From positions 62,001 through 126,000 of the forward strand of contig CALJKV010000081.1 of assembly GCA_937974245.1 (NCBI GenBank): a stretch of 64,000 nt of DNA. The letters run 5' to 3'. This DNA is from an uncultured Chloroflexota bacterium. GTDB taxonomy: Bacteria; Chloroflexota; Anaerolineae; Aggregatilineales; Phototrophicaceae. The translations under genes and the position numbers were made by a program. Of the stretch, positions 25,553 through 34,953 are shown piece after piece (position 1 is the first letter of the stretch; each line of letters opens with the position of its first letter). The notes under the pieces are model-generated. The model was not told the DNA's origin, searched no databases, and saw nothing but the letters and a program-made list of their open reading frames with translations.

Positions 25553-25620
25553 AGGCTGTTCGCACTTTTTTCAGATAGATATCAGGATTATTCTTTGCCA
25601 TTATAGCCGAATATAGGGGT

Positions 25621-25655
25621 GCGCCAAAACCTGAATTGTAATATCAGGTTGGCGC
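25621..25655. repeat. Stem-loop after pfkA, possible terminator
   Basis: GCGCC-AA-AACCTGA pairs with TCAGGTT-GGCGC, 12 base pairs with a two-base bulge and a 9-nt loop. It lies 30-65 bp past the pfkA stop. No clear T-run follows, so termination is only probable. Confidence 0.45.
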
Positions 25656-25685
25656 TCCCCTTTCCACGGTGAACAGCCGGTCTTG

Positions 25686-26654
25686 CTATCGGGACAGTAT
25701 GCGAGCCAGATTGTAGTAGGTTTCACTGATTGGGCGGGGCTGTATCAGGACTTCCTCAATAGACTGTGTCGTTAAATCCTGATTGCCGAGGCCAACCATC
25801 ACGCCAGACTGCCCTTCACGCAGAACCTCTACGGCATGAACCCCCATGCGCGAGGCCAGCAGGCGGTCAAAAGCGCTCGGATTACCGCCGCGCTGGATGT
25901 GGCCTAGAATGGACAAGCGCACATCAAAACCCACTTCCGGGTTGTTTCGCAGTGCTGTCACCAGGTCAGTCGTCTCGTAGGAAACACCCTCCGCAATAAT
26001 GGCTATGGCGTGTGATTTCCCGCGCACATAGGCGGCTTCCAGCGCGGCTTCAATATTCTCAATCGAGACTTCGTGCTCGGGTGTAGAAACGACTTCCGCA
26101 CCACCGAGAATACTGGAGATCAGCGCAAGATAGCCGCAACTACGTCCCATTACTTCAATGATAAAAGCGCGGGTGTGTGAGGAGGCGGTATCACGAATAC
26201 GGTCTAAGGCTTCAATTATGGTATTCAGCGCCGTATCTACGCCGATGCTCATGGATGTTCCCGCAATATCGTTATCAATACTTGCAGGGATACCGACCAC
26301 AGGGAAGCCAAGTTTGTGCAGAGCCAGCGCTCCGTGCAGGCTGCCATCGCCACCGATGACGACTAACCCTTCAATGCCGCGTTCATTTAAGCGGCGCAGC
26401 CCTTTTTTCTGCCCTTGGGGTGTCTTGAATTCCAGATTGCGGGCTGTCTGCAAAATCGTGCCGCCCCGCTGCAAAATGCCACTGACTTCCCGACTACCTA
26501 AGAGTATGAAATCTCCGCCTAACATCCCGGTGTAGCCCTGTCGGATACCATAAACTTCCAGGCCATATTCCAGTCCGGTTCGGACTACCGCCCGGATTGC
26601 TGCGTTCATCCCAGGTGAATCGCCGCCGCTTGTCATGACTGCGATTGTTTTCAT
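25686..26654 (-). CDS. pfkA: 6-phosphofructokinase
   Basis: A 322-residue ATP-dependent phosphofructokinase of the bacterial PfkA length. Motifs: TSGGDSPGMNAAIRAVV, RQGYTGML, VIGGDGSLHGA (the glycine of GGDGS favours ATP rather than pyrophosphate), PASIDNDIAGT with the catalytic aspartate, EVMGRSCGYLAL and GHIQRGGNPSAFDR. It phosphorylates fructose 6-phosphate in glycolysis. It is downstream of dnaE on the same strand with a 102 bp gap holding a hairpin at 26706. AGGA ten bases ahead of the ATG supports the start. Confidence 0.95.
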   Translation of the reverse strand: MKTIAVMTSGGDSPGMNAAIRAVVRTGLEYGLEVYGIRQGYTGMLGGDFILLGSREVSGILQRGGTILQTARNLEFKTPQGQKKGLRRLNERGIEGLVVIGGDGSLHGALALHKLGFPVVGIPASIDNDIAGTSMSIGVDTALNTIIEALDRIRDTASSHTRAFIIEVMGRSCGYLALISSILGGAEVVSTPEHEVSIENIEAALEAAYVRGKSHAIAIIAEGVSYETTDLVTALRNNPEVGFDVRLSILGHIQRGGNPSAFDRLLASRMGVHAVEVLREGQSGVMVGLGNQDLTTQSIEEVLIQPRPISETYYNLARILSR

Positions 26655-26705
26655 CGAATTTGTGTCCTGTTACTTACAAGATTGGCAGACAAAGATACAT
26701 AATAC

Positions 26706-26726
26706 GACCACACAATGCGTGTGGTC
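26706..26726. repeat. Perfect 8-bp inverted repeat between dnaE and pfkA
   Basis: GACCACAC and GTGTGGTC flank a 5-nt loop. It lies 31 bp past the dnaE stop and about 50 bp ahead of pfkA; it may be a terminator stem without U-run or a regulatory site. Confidence 0.4.
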
Positions 26727-26756
26727 AATCCGAGCGATATTGTATCAGAAAATGTG

Positions 26757-29700
26757 CTATTGAGGACGATCAAATACCTGAATATTGGTCTCGCCGACAA
26801 CACTTAACAGGTCGTTGACCAAACTTTCACAATAAGCCGTGGTATGGTTCGGAAATTCCATATGAAAAGCCTGATTTGCTCCTTCGATAACAATAGTGAA
26901 GCGATCATGTCCCGGATATTTGGTGAGAATACCATGCAACCGCCGCAACCGCCGCCGGTCTTTTTCGGGATCTTCTGACCGCTGGAAATAAATCATTAGC
27001 CAGCGCTCCTCCTGTACGGTATCCTGCTCGAAGGGTGAAGGCTCGGTGATCGTCTCCCTGTCACCATTGATCCAGTCGGGTTCATCATCTACGCGGGACG
27101 GTTTTGCAGCTGGCGCGAGCTGGGGCTCGGTAGCGGGGATCGGCACAGCCGCCGCGCCTAGAGTCGCCGGGGCAACTTCATCCACCAACGGCGGGGGTGG
27201 AGGTGGGGCTTCCTGATGCGCGACTTCACCGGTCTCCTCATCATAGAAGTTTTCGTCCACTAACCAGGGAGGAATGTCCGCATCCGTGTAAGGCAGCGGG
27301 GCTTCATCCGGCACCTGGGAACTGGCGTTGTTCGTCACCGAGTCGCAGATAATCTGCAAATCACCACGCCCGGTATCCACTTTCCCGCTGGCAATAATCA
27401 CCTGGCCCTCAATCACCAAATCCTGAAATTTTGCCCAGGTGCGGGGGAACAGCACCACGTCAATCGAACCGGCGCTGGGGTGCCAGTCTTCCATCGTCGC
27501 CACTCCCATAATCTCGTTATTGCGTGTGACGATTTTTCGCAGCGTGACCACCTCACCAGCTATTTTGACCTGCCTTCCGTTCATACTGCCTTCCGCCTCC
27601 AGCAGTTCATAGACTTCAGCCGTGCGGGCATGTTCGAGTATATCCTGGTACTTATCGGCAGGCCGCCCGGTGACATAAAAGCCGAGCAGTTCCTTTTCCC
27701 AGCCGAGCATGTCACGATCACTTGCTTCTTCCATAGTCGGAAGGTTCTGGAGCAGTTCATCAGAAAAGCCGGATGATTCCCCAAACATATTCATCTGACC
27801 GACTTCCTTGGCTTTATGATGGTCGGCGCTAAAGCTCAACAGGCGGTCGAGTGCGGCGATTAATACTGTACGTTTGCCGAAAGCCCGCAGCGCGCCGACT
27901 TTCACCAGACTTTCCAATGTGCGTTTTTGCACTGCACGCAGGTCTACCCGGCGGCATAAGTCCTCTAAATCCCGGAATGGGCCACCTTCATCACGGGCAT
28001 CAATGATCGGCTGCAGAGCAGCAGCGCCAGCATTCTTAATCGCGGCTAATCCAAAACGTACACCTCGTTTGCCATCAGGCTGGGTCTGGATGTCAAAATC
28101 AAGCTGGCTGTGGTTGACATCCGGCGGCAGCACCGGGATACCCAGGCGACGGCATTCACCTAGGAAGGTCGTGATTTTGGTCGTATCATCGCGGTGTACA
28201 GAGAGCAGCGCTGTCATGTACTCAGCGGGGTAATGACACTTGAGATAAGCAGTCTGACAGGTAATCACCGCATAGTCAGCGGCGTGGCTTTTGTTAAAAC
28301 CATAGTTGGCGAAGAATTCAATATCATCGAAGATCTTCTCGGCAGCGATGGTATCTACACCATGTTCCGGGCCGCGTTCGAGGAAGATGTCACGGTGTTT
28401 TTTGAGGTCTTTTTCTTTTTTCTTAGAGACCGCCCGGCGCATCAAGTCGGCTTCACCCAGTTCATAACCAAATAACTGCTGGGCGACCTGCATGATCTGT
28501 TCCTGGTAGACCATGATTCCATAAGTTTCTTCCAGGATACTTTTGAGCAGTGGGTGGCGGTATTCTGTCTCTTCCTCCCCGTGCAGTCGGCGGTTATAAG
28601 CCGGGATAAATTCCATCGGGCCGGGACGGTAGAGCGATACGCCGGCAATAATATGCTCAAAGCGGTTGGGGCGCATATCACGGAGCATCTGGCGCATCCC
28701 TGAACTTTCAACCTGGAATACGCCGATGGTTTCACCTCGTCCAAGCATCTGGAACGTCTCTTTGAGCATCCGGTCTTGTGTTGCATCGCCCGATGGCCGG
28801 TATGGGATATTGCCCATCGTATATTTGATGTCGTGATAACGCTCAATGAGATCGCAGGCACGGCGCATAATCGTGAGGGTTGAAAGCCCCAGAAAGTCCA
28901 CTTTGAGCAGGCCGAGTGACTCGCAGGTTTCCATCGGGAACTGTGTCACGGCCTTCAGCGGGTTACTCTCGTCGGCATCACCCTTCGTAGGACGATGCAG
29001 CGGGATATAGTCCACCAGCGGTTTATCGGCCACAATTACACCCGCCGCGTGGGTCGAAGCGTGGCGACTGACACCTTGCAGTTCTTTGGCGGTATCAATC
29101 ACCCGGCGGATCTCGGCATTGCTGTTATACAGATCGTTGAGTTCAGGGTTATCTTCGACATACTGGATAATCGGCTTGGGCTTTGGCTCGGTAGGAATCA
29201 GTCGTGCTGCTTGGTTGACCAGTTCCAGCGGCACATTCAAAGCTCGCCCCACATCGCGTACCGCAGCTTTCGCCCCCATCGTCCCAAAAGTAATAATCGA
29301 AGCGACTTTATCTTCGCCGTACTTGCGTGCAGTATAAGCGATCATCTCCTCACGGCGGTCATCCGGGTAATCAAGGTCAATATCCGGCATACTGACACGC
29401 CCCGGATTCAGGAAGCGTTCGAATAGCAGGTTATTCAGCATCGGGTCAATGTTGGTGATACCTAGCGAATACGCAGCCACACTGCCCGCACCCGACCCGC
29501 GCACATTCCACCAGATGTCGGCATGGCGGGCGAACTCGCACAAATCCCATACAATCAGGAAATATGTGTCAAATCCCATGTCATGGATGATACCCAGTTC
29601 ACGCTCAAGGCGCTGCTGAATCGCCGGTTGCTCAGCCCGATTCCCGTAACGCCAGCGCAGTCCCTTATTACACAGGTAACGCAGGTAACTACCGGCATCA

Positions 29701-30590
29701 TACCCTTCCGGCACAGGGAATACCGGCAGATGATAGCCCTGGAAATCCAGGTTTACGTCGCACATTTCCGCAATTTTGAGGGTATTATGCAGCGCTTCCG
29801 GTGCTTCTTTGGCGAAGTACCCCCACATTTCATTCTGGCTCGTCAGGTGGTAGCTGGGGTCGGACATTTTCAAGCGGTCACTGTCGCTTTTCAGGGCACT
29901 GGTCTGGATGCACAGCAAGGTATCATGCGGGTCATAGTCGGATGCCTGAACATAATGCACATCATTGGTCGCGACTAACGGCACCGTTGTATGATGGGTG
30001 CGGGTGTACTCCACCAACCATTTGTTGAGTATCTCTAACTCCGGGATATCATGCTGTTGGAGTTCCAGGTAGAAGTTATCTTTGCCGAATACATCCTGGT
30101 ACCAGCCGATAAGCTCCCGAGCTTCGTCGTCATGTCCATTAATAATCATGGATGGGATTTGCGCAGCCAGGCAACCGCTGGTCGCCACAAGTCCCGCAGC
30201 ATGTGCGGCCAGGAACTCCCGGTCTACGCGCGGACGGTAGTAATAGCCATCAAGTTGTCCGGCACTGGCGATTTTCAACAAGTTACGGTAGCCGGTTTCA
30301 TTCTGCGCCAGCAGCAGCATGTGGTATGGCCGTTTGTCGAGCTTGGGGTCGCGATCTTGCATGGAGCGCGGCGCGAGATAGGCTTCCACTCCGATAATCG
30401 GCTTAATTTCAGCCTCTTTGCAGGCACGGTAAAAGTCAATCACTCCGAACATCGTGCCGTGATCCGTAATTGCCAGCGCGGGCATGTTGAGTTCCTTAGC
30501 CCGTGCAACCAGTTTCTTGATTTTGCTTAACCCGTCCAGCAGCGAATATTCGGTGTGAACGTGAAGATGTACAAAGGATTTGTCAGTCAT
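26757..30590 (-). CDS. dnaE: DNA polymerase III subunit alpha
   Basis: A 1277-residue replicative polymerase. It starts with the PHP domain (FVHLHVHTEYSLLDGLSK, ALAITDHGTMFG) whose metal ligands look intact, a feature of polymerases that may retain a proofreading PHP. The polymerase core has PDIDLDYPDDRREEMI near residue 400 with the catalytic aspartates, and KVASIITFGTMGAKAAVRDV. The C-terminal part has the OB fold and an acidic, proline-rich linker (EAPPPPPPLVDE) before a last folded segment. The ATG at 30590 gives the classical DnaE start; the longer frame upstream is unlike any relative. It replicates the chromosome with the beta clamp. The proline-rich insertion near residue 1130 is unusual. 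Confidence 0.95.
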   Translation of the reverse strand: MTDKSFVHLHVHTEYSLLDGLSKIKKLVARAKELNMPALAITDHGTMFGVIDFYRACKEAEIKPIIGVEAYLAPRSMQDRDPKLDKRPYHMLLLAQNETGYRNLLKIASAGQLDGYYYRPRVDREFLAAHAAGLVATSGCLAAQIPSMIINGHDDEARELIGWYQDVFGKDNFYLELQQHDIPELEILNKWLVEYTRTHHTTVPLVATNDVHYVQASDYDPHDTLLCIQTSALKSDSDRLKMSDPSYHLTSQNEMWGYFAKEAPEALHNTLKIAEMCDVNLDFQGYHLPVFPVPEGYDAGSYLRYLCNKGLRWRYGNRAEQPAIQQRLERELGIIHDMGFDTYFLIVWDLCEFARHADIWWNVRGSGAGSVAAYSLGITNIDPMLNNLLFERFLNPGRVSMPDIDLDYPDDRREEMIAYTARKYGEDKVASIITFGTMGAKAAVRDVGRALNVPLELVNQAARLIPTEPKPKPIIQYVEDNPELNDLYNSNAEIRRVIDTAKELQGVSRHASTHAAGVIVADKPLVDYIPLHRPTKGDADESNPLKAVTQFPMETCESLGLLKVDFLGLSTLTIMRRACDLIERYHDIKYTMGNIPYRPSGDATQDRMLKETFQMLGRGETIGVFQVESSGMRQMLRDMRPNRFEHIIAGVSLYRPGPMEFIPAYNRRLHGEEETEYRHPLLKSILEETYGIMVYQEQIMQVAQQLFGYELGEADLMRRAVSKKKEKDLKKHRDIFLERGPEHGVDTIAAEKIFDDIEFFANYGFNKSHAADYAVITCQTAYLKCHYPAEYMTALLSVHRDDTTKITTFLGECRRLGIPVLPPDVNHSQLDFDIQTQPDGKRGVRFGLAAIKNAGAAALQPIIDARDEGGPFRDLEDLCRRVDLRAVQKRTLESLVKVGALRAFGKRTVLIAALDRLLSFSADHHKAKEVGQMNMFGESSGFSDELLQNLPTMEEASDRDMLGWEKELLGFYVTGRPADKYQDILEHARTAEVYELLEAEGSMNGRQVKIAGEVVTLRKIVTRNNEIMGVATMEDWHPSAGSIDVVLFPRTWAKFQDLVIEGQVIIASGKVDTGRGDLQIICDSVTNNASSQVPDEAPLPYTDADIPPWLVDENFYDEETGEVAHQEAPPPPPPLVDEVAPATLGAAAVPIPATEPQLAPAAKPSRVDDEPDWINGDRETITEPSPFEQDTVQEERWLMIYFQRSEDPEKDRRRLRRLHGILTKYPGHDRFTIVIEGANQAFHMEFPNHTTAYCESLVNDLLSVVGETNIQVFDRPQ

Positions 30591-30669
30591 AGGGTTGAAT
30601 CTTGGAAGATGCGTAAACGTGCCGGGTTGAAAGAAATGTGTTGAATTGATGTGACTCTGATTGTACCAG

Positions 30670-30897
30670 CTAAAACAGGCCCCGTACCAGCAGCAGAAAC
30701 CCGAAGATAACCAACGGAAGGCCGCAAACAGCCAACAGGCCGGTGGAGGCCAGCAGCCCACCCAGAAGCACCAACACCAGGCCCAATATAATCACTAACA
30801 GCCGTCCGCCTGTTCCCAGAATCAGGGTAATAAGCCGCCAAATCAATTTGAGGGGCGAGAGGAAACGCGATGTTGATTGCGGAGTTGTGGATGCCAT
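30670..30897 (-). CDS. Small two-helix membrane protein
   Basis: A 75-residue protein: a polar start (MASTTPQSTSRFLSPLK), an amphipathic segment, then a long hydrophobic stretch with glycines that can form two membrane helices. GAGG precedes the ATG at 30897. No family is recognised. It lies 79 bp ahead of dnaE on the same strand and is divergent from mutM, so it might be co-transcribed with dnaE. A longer frame from 31026 overlaps the mutM promoter region and is rejected. Confidence 0.6.
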   Translation of the reverse strand: MASTTPQSTSRFLSPLKLIWRLITLILGTGGRLLVIILGLVLVLLGGLLASTGLLAVCGLPLVIFGFLLLVRGLF

Positions 30898-31103
30898 AGG
30901 TCGTCGCCTCGCAATAGGTATTGACCGAAACTGGCTTGCCGCCGGGTTGGTTTCATTATACCATTTCTGCTTGATACGTTGTGCAAAAATCAGAACAAAT
31001 GGCCGTTTCGAGAATCCTAACAACATGTGTTTTCCATATCTTGATTACCATTTTCCTACCAGGCTGTCTCCCACAAAACTCAGATTCGGAGTACACTAAA
31101 ACT

Positions 31104-31937
31104 ATGCCGGAACTACCAGAAGTTGAAACTGTTGTGCGCGGCCTGCGTGAACCACTGGTTGGGCGTACCATTCAGAGTATCTGGTATGACCGGGCTAAGG
31201 TGATTCACCTGCCTTCGCCGGATGAATTTGCCGCCCGTATTCAAGGGCAGACAGTCCGAAGAATTACCCGCCGCGCCAAGTATATCGTGTGCCAGCTTGA
31301 TCATGATCTCTTGGTCGTTCACCTGAAAATGACCGGACGACTGTATGTGGTTGCGAATGGTGACGCAAATGAGGCCGATCGCTGGTTGCGGTTTCAGGCA
31401 CAGCTTGATAATGGGCAGCAGCTCCGGTTTTCCGATTCGCGGCGGTTTGGGCGAGTTTACCTGGCAGGAGATATGATGGACATTGCTCCGGACCTCGGCC
31501 CGGAACCGTTGGAAGATGATTTCACAAGCGAGTTATTCCGAGAACGCTTAAGTGGGCGTACCCGAATCATCAAGGCACTGCTGCTTGACCAATCGTTTCT
31601 CGCCGGAGTCGGCAATATTTACGCCGATGAAGCTCTGCACCGCGCCGGGATTCACCCACTGCGGACAGCGGATGGCCTGAGCAAAGCTGAAATTGTTCGG
31701 TTATACGATATGGTGCGTATTGTATTGCGTGAAGGTATTGATTATGAAGGTGCCAGTATAAACTGGTATCGTAAACCGGATGGCACCACTGGCGAAGCTC
31801 ACGAGCATTTTTACGTGTATGACCGTGAGGGGCAGCCCTGCCTGACCTGTGGTCACCCGATTGAAAAAATCCGTGTTGCCCAGCGCGGCACACATTTTTG
31901 CCCCCAATGTCAGTCAAAGGGTAATGGTTATGGGTAG
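31104..31937 (+). CDS. mutM: Formamidopyrimidine-DNA glycosylase
   Basis: A 277-residue bifunctional base-excision enzyme that removes 8-oxoguanine and formamidopyrimidine and cuts the abasic site. The start must be the ATG at 31104, since the N-terminal proline of PELPEVETVV is the catalytic nucleophile; upstream in-frame codons are excluded. Other parts are LKMTGRLYVV (conserved lysine), the H2TH region GVGNIYADEALHRAGIHPLR, and a zinc finger CLTCG-CPQC at the C-terminus. All zinc cysteines are present, so it is Fpg/MutM, not the zinc-less Nei type. The last eight bases overlap the next gene, which suggests coupling. Confidence 0.96.
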   Translation: MPELPEVETVVRGLREPLVGRTIQSIWYDRAKVIHLPSPDEFAARIQGQTVRRITRRAKYIVCQLDHDLLVVHLKMTGRLYVVANGDANEADRWLRFQAQLDNGQQLRFSDSRRFGRVYLAGDMMDIAPDLGPEPLEDDFTSELFRERLSGRTRIIKALLLDQSFLAGVGNIYADEALHRAGIHPLRTADGLSKAEIVRLYDMVRIVLREGIDYEGASINWYRKPDGTTGEAHEHFYVYDREGQPCLTCGHPIEKIRVAQRGTHFCPQCQSKGNGYG

Positions 31938-32871
31938 TGATTTTTCGGATTTCCTGGCACAACTGCCGTTTGGCCTGATTTTAACCGTCTGTGGTTCAGC
32001 AATTTTGCTCGTGATCGTCATGACTTATATTGTCTCAGCACGCGCCCGCCGGGCTAAAGCACGGGTGCCGCAGACTCCCGCCTATGTAGGGGCGCCGTCA
32101 CGGGCGAATTTACCACAAACCGGTGACTTACCCGACCTGGATATGCTGATGGATATGTCTTCGATAGCAGCGTTTCCCCCTCCCCCAGAGGCTACCACCC
32201 CACCGCGCCCGACACGCAAAGGCACGCATACTATTCACACGGATGACAGCGGCGAAGCGGAAGCGGTCGAGGTCATGGCAATTATGCGGGATATCGTGGA
32301 CGGGAAATTGATCGTCCAGATGGGGGACAAACTCTACAAGAATATCTATACGGATGCCGACTTCAAAGAGAAATTCACGAAACTGATGCGTGAACTGGCA
32401 CAGACCGCGCAGGCGAAGCCCGTTGCACCGTCAGCAGAGCCGGCCCCGGCACCCACGCCTAGCCCTACCCCACCTATGTTGATGGAAGACACGCCGCCTG
32501 AGCCGCCTGCTCGTAAAGTCGAGAGCCTACCACCACCGCCAATTGCGCCAGACGGCACGATGCCCGGCGATTTGCCGAGCTTCAAAATTGAAGATCAGCA
32601 GCCAATCCAACCCCGAAAGCGCGGGCAGAAACTGGATATTCAGCCAGCCCCGGAACTGGACATTGCGGGGGCAATTGAGGCATATCTCCAACACAAGTTG
32701 AAACACACGACAGATTATACCGGGCGCAGTATCCATGTGTACCCTTCATCAGATGGGGGTGTGCGAATTGAGGTGGATGGGCAATATTATGATGGGGTAG
32801 GCGACATTAGGGATGATACTGTGCGTGCTTTCATGCAGCAGACCATTCAGGAATGGCAGGACCGGCAATAA
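31930..32871 (+). CDS. Membrane-anchored protein with Pro-rich linkers, unknown
   Basis: A 313-residue protein with one N-terminal membrane helix (about residues 10-32), a basic stop-transfer patch (SARARRAKAR), two long linkers rich in Pro and Ala, and two short folded segments: one around EVMAIMRDIVDGKLIVQMGD and a C-terminal one ending DGQYYDGVGDIRD and TIQEWQDRQ. I recognise no family. The ATG at 31930 overlaps the mutM stop by 8 bp, with AAGGG nine bases ahead, so the two are probably translated together. The soluble part is likely cytoplasmic, given the positive residues after the helix. Confidence 0.65.
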   Translation: MGSDFSDFLAQLPFGLILTVCGSAILLVIVMTYIVSARARRAKARVPQTPAYVGAPSRANLPQTGDLPDLDMLMDMSSIAAFPPPPEATTPPRPTRKGTHTIHTDDSGEAEAVEVMAIMRDIVDGKLIVQMGDKLYKNIYTDADFKEKFTKLMRELAQTAQAKPVAPSAEPAPAPTPSPTPPMLMEDTPPEPPARKVESLPPPPIAPDGTMPGDLPSFKIEDQQPIQPRKRGQKLDIQPAPELDIAGAIEAYLQHKLKHTTDYTGRSIHVYPSSDGGVRIEVDGQYYDGVGDIRDDTVRAFMQQTIQEWQDRQ

Positions 32872-32903
32872 GTAGCGAGCAGTTCTGCAAGCAACCACTC
32901 CTA

Positions 32904-34637
32904 TTATAACGAGGCAGTTGGCTTACCGGGCAGGGTGAAGTAGAACATACTTCCCTGCCCAATCTGACTTTCAACACCGACCTCCCCACCGAGTTTTTCG
33001 GCAATACGGCGGACAATTGAGAGTCCCAGCCCATGTCCTTCAACCCGAACATTATCCAACCGTTCAAACTGGCTGAACAATTTTGCCTGGTCCTGCTGAG
33101 TAATTCCTAGCCCGTTATCTTTGACCCCAAAACGCACCATATTGCCCGGTACGAGCTGCGCATCCAGGTGGATGACAGGTGGTGTGCCACCATATTTGAT
33201 CGCATTACTGATGTAATTCACCCAGATTTCTTCAATCCAGGGGGCATAACCGAGAGCAGCAGGCCAGGACTCACCGTAGATGACGAGAGCTTGTTGACCC
33301 TTAATAACATTATCCAGCCGCGCTATCGATTCCTGGACAATCTCCTGCATATTGAGGGTATGGAGCGAAATAGACGCAACATCCCGAATACTCGCCAGGA
33401 GCAGGAGTTCATTGATAATGGTATGGATTTTATAGCTGGACTGATGAATACGAGTGAGTATCTCTTTTAGATCGTTATCTTCGGCTGGTTTTTCACTTTC
33501 CAGCAATAGTTCGGCAAAGCCAATTACAGCAGTGATCGGTACTTTGAGATCATGGGCAACCGTGTGAGCATACGCATCCAGATCAGCAATAAGCTGTTCA
33601 CGTTCCATTTCGACACACTTTCGTTCCGAAATATCGCGCCAAGTGATTAACCGACCAGAAAAACGGCCTTGACGATCATATAACGGATTGATTTGTACAT
33701 CAAAGTAACGCGGCGGGTTTTCTTCAAGCATGACCTCGGCACGTTTCTCGACCGCGCCCTGGAATTGGGCAATCACATCAATCCATTTTGCAAATACGCT
33801 GTTAAATTGTTTCCCCAATACAGCCTGGCGGTGTGCGCCTTCCAAGAGCGTCTGCGCCGCCGGGTTGATGTCCACAATCCGGTTTTGCGTATCCAACACC
33901 AAAACACTATCGCTCATGTTCTCAACCAGGATGTTCCGGGCGACGGGCACAATATCCAATAAGCGTGCCTGGAGCAGATTGACGGTGAGGAGAATACCTG
34001 TGAGCGCAAAGGCCAAGGGTGGCAAATCCAGACCGGGGAAAGGATTAAGGTTTGTCAGACTGAGGATACTCGCTGCCCAGGGGAGCGAAGCCGCCAGAAT
34101 AACCATCCCAACCTGATTACGGTATAAACGCCTCGTGCCAAAAAATCGCTGAACTAACCACAGCAGTCCGATAAAGATAAAGAGGTAGGCATAGATGACA
34201 TATATCCAGAACCAGGGGCCGCCATCATGAAAGAACGTATCAGCCAGTTGGCGCTTACCGGCAAAAAACAGGCCATGATACTGATCGGTCCATAAAATGA
34301 GCACGGTCAGCACCGGCATAACCGACAGAAGCACGAGGCTCTGCCAGCGGATCCAGTTTTCGCGGTGCGTATAGACCAGGGTAAAAACGAGGAAGCTAGT
34401 CGGTACACTTGCCGCACCAATATATGTCGCATCCAACCAGAATACCTTGGACGATAGATCGGAAACCAACCAATGAACAGCATAGGTTAGTGACCATTCC
34501 GCAGTACCGAGCATAAGCATCAAGAGCGGGCGGGCGCCAGGCGTAGAACGCCGCCCCCAGATGAAGGTCATGGTGATAACGGACGCCAGGGCAGAGATCA
34601 ACAGCAGAATGGCATATAACAGATCGCGGTGATACAT
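32904..34637 (-). CDS. Membrane sensor histidine kinase (7TM N-terminus, PAS, HisKA, HATPase)
   Basis: A 577-residue kinase. Residues 1-225 hold seven hydrophobic helices like the N-terminal 7TM region of histidine kinases; a PAS domain (about 235-345) follows with LVLDTQNRIVDINPAA; the H box is AHTVAHDLKVPITAVIGFAE (H362); the ATP domain has NYISNAIKYGG (N box), VKDNGLGI (G1) and GHGLGLSIVRR (G2). No response regulator lies beside it; the orphan receiver at 49527 is a possible but unproven partner. The H box has DLKVP instead of DLRTP or ELRTP. GAGG precedes the ATG. It faces a 316-bp gap before sucC. Confidence 0.9.
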   Translation of the reverse strand: MYHRDLLYAILLLISALASVITMTFIWGRRSTPGARPLLMLMLGTAEWSLTYAVHWLVSDLSSKVFWLDATYIGAASVPTSFLVFTLVYTHRENWIRWQSLVLLSVMPVLTVLILWTDQYHGLFFAGKRQLADTFFHDGGPWFWIYVIYAYLFIFIGLLWLVQRFFGTRRLYRNQVGMVILAASLPWAASILSLTNLNPFPGLDLPPLAFALTGILLTVNLLQARLLDIVPVARNILVENMSDSVLVLDTQNRIVDINPAAQTLLEGAHRQAVLGKQFNSVFAKWIDVIAQFQGAVEKRAEVMLEENPPRYFDVQINPLYDRQGRFSGRLITWRDISERKCVEMEREQLIADLDAYAHTVAHDLKVPITAVIGFAELLLESEKPAEDNDLKEILTRIHQSSYKIHTIINELLLLASIRDVASISLHTLNMQEIVQESIARLDNVIKGQQALVIYGESWPAALGYAPWIEEIWVNYISNAIKYGGTPPVIHLDAQLVPGNMVRFGVKDNGLGITQQDQAKLFSQFERLDNVRVEGHGLGLSIVRRIAEKLGGEVGVESQIGQGSMFYFTLPGKPTASL

Positions 34638-34824
34638 GGCTGCCTCAATAGTTCTCGAAAAATCATTGGCGGTGTTATGTGCAGGGCATTTTTCCTACAT
34701 CCGGTCAACTGTCCACCCTCCAATCATTTAAGACGAGCATAGCACAATTTTCGGGGAAAACAGTATAAGAGTATGGATGATTACAGTATCTCCTCACGAA
34801 AGTGCCTGTACCGAACCAATCTTT

Positions 34825-34853
34825 TTGTGAACCGCCATGCGATATGGCATAAT
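34825..34853 (+). promoter_or_regulatory. Candidate sigma-70 promoter of sucCD
   Basis: TTGTGA (34825-34830) and CATAAT (34848-34853) are separated by exactly 17 bp, and lie about 100 bp ahead of sucC. Confidence 0.5.
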
Positions 34854-34878
34854 GAATATCAAGAGTCAGTTATTGGCG

Positions 34879-34909
34879 ATTCCCACATCCCCCAGTGCCT
34901 CGTGGGAAT
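34879..34909 (+). promoter_or_regulatory. Hairpin in the sucC leader
   Basis: ATTCCCAC and GTGGGAAT form a perfect 8-bp stem with a 15-nt loop in the predicted 5' untranslated region of sucCD. It is 45 bp before the start codon; it may stabilise the message or be part of a control element. Confidence 0.45.
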
Positions 34910-34953
34910 GGCATCATCAGCACACATCTAAACTTGATTAAGGAGAATTGGCA

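Larger units (their letters stand above)
34638..34953. other. Intergenic region between the histidine kinase and sucC
   Basis: No coding frame is convincing here. It holds the sucC promoter (34825-34853), a leader hairpin (34879-34909) and presumably the kinase promoter on the other strand. The rest shows no repeat or RNA gene that I can recognise. Confidence 0.6.

Noticed and set aside
24710..25606. A 298-codon plus-strand frame inside the radical SAM gene
   Set aside because: The radical SAM protein with its cysteine cluster is on the minus strand; this is a shadow.
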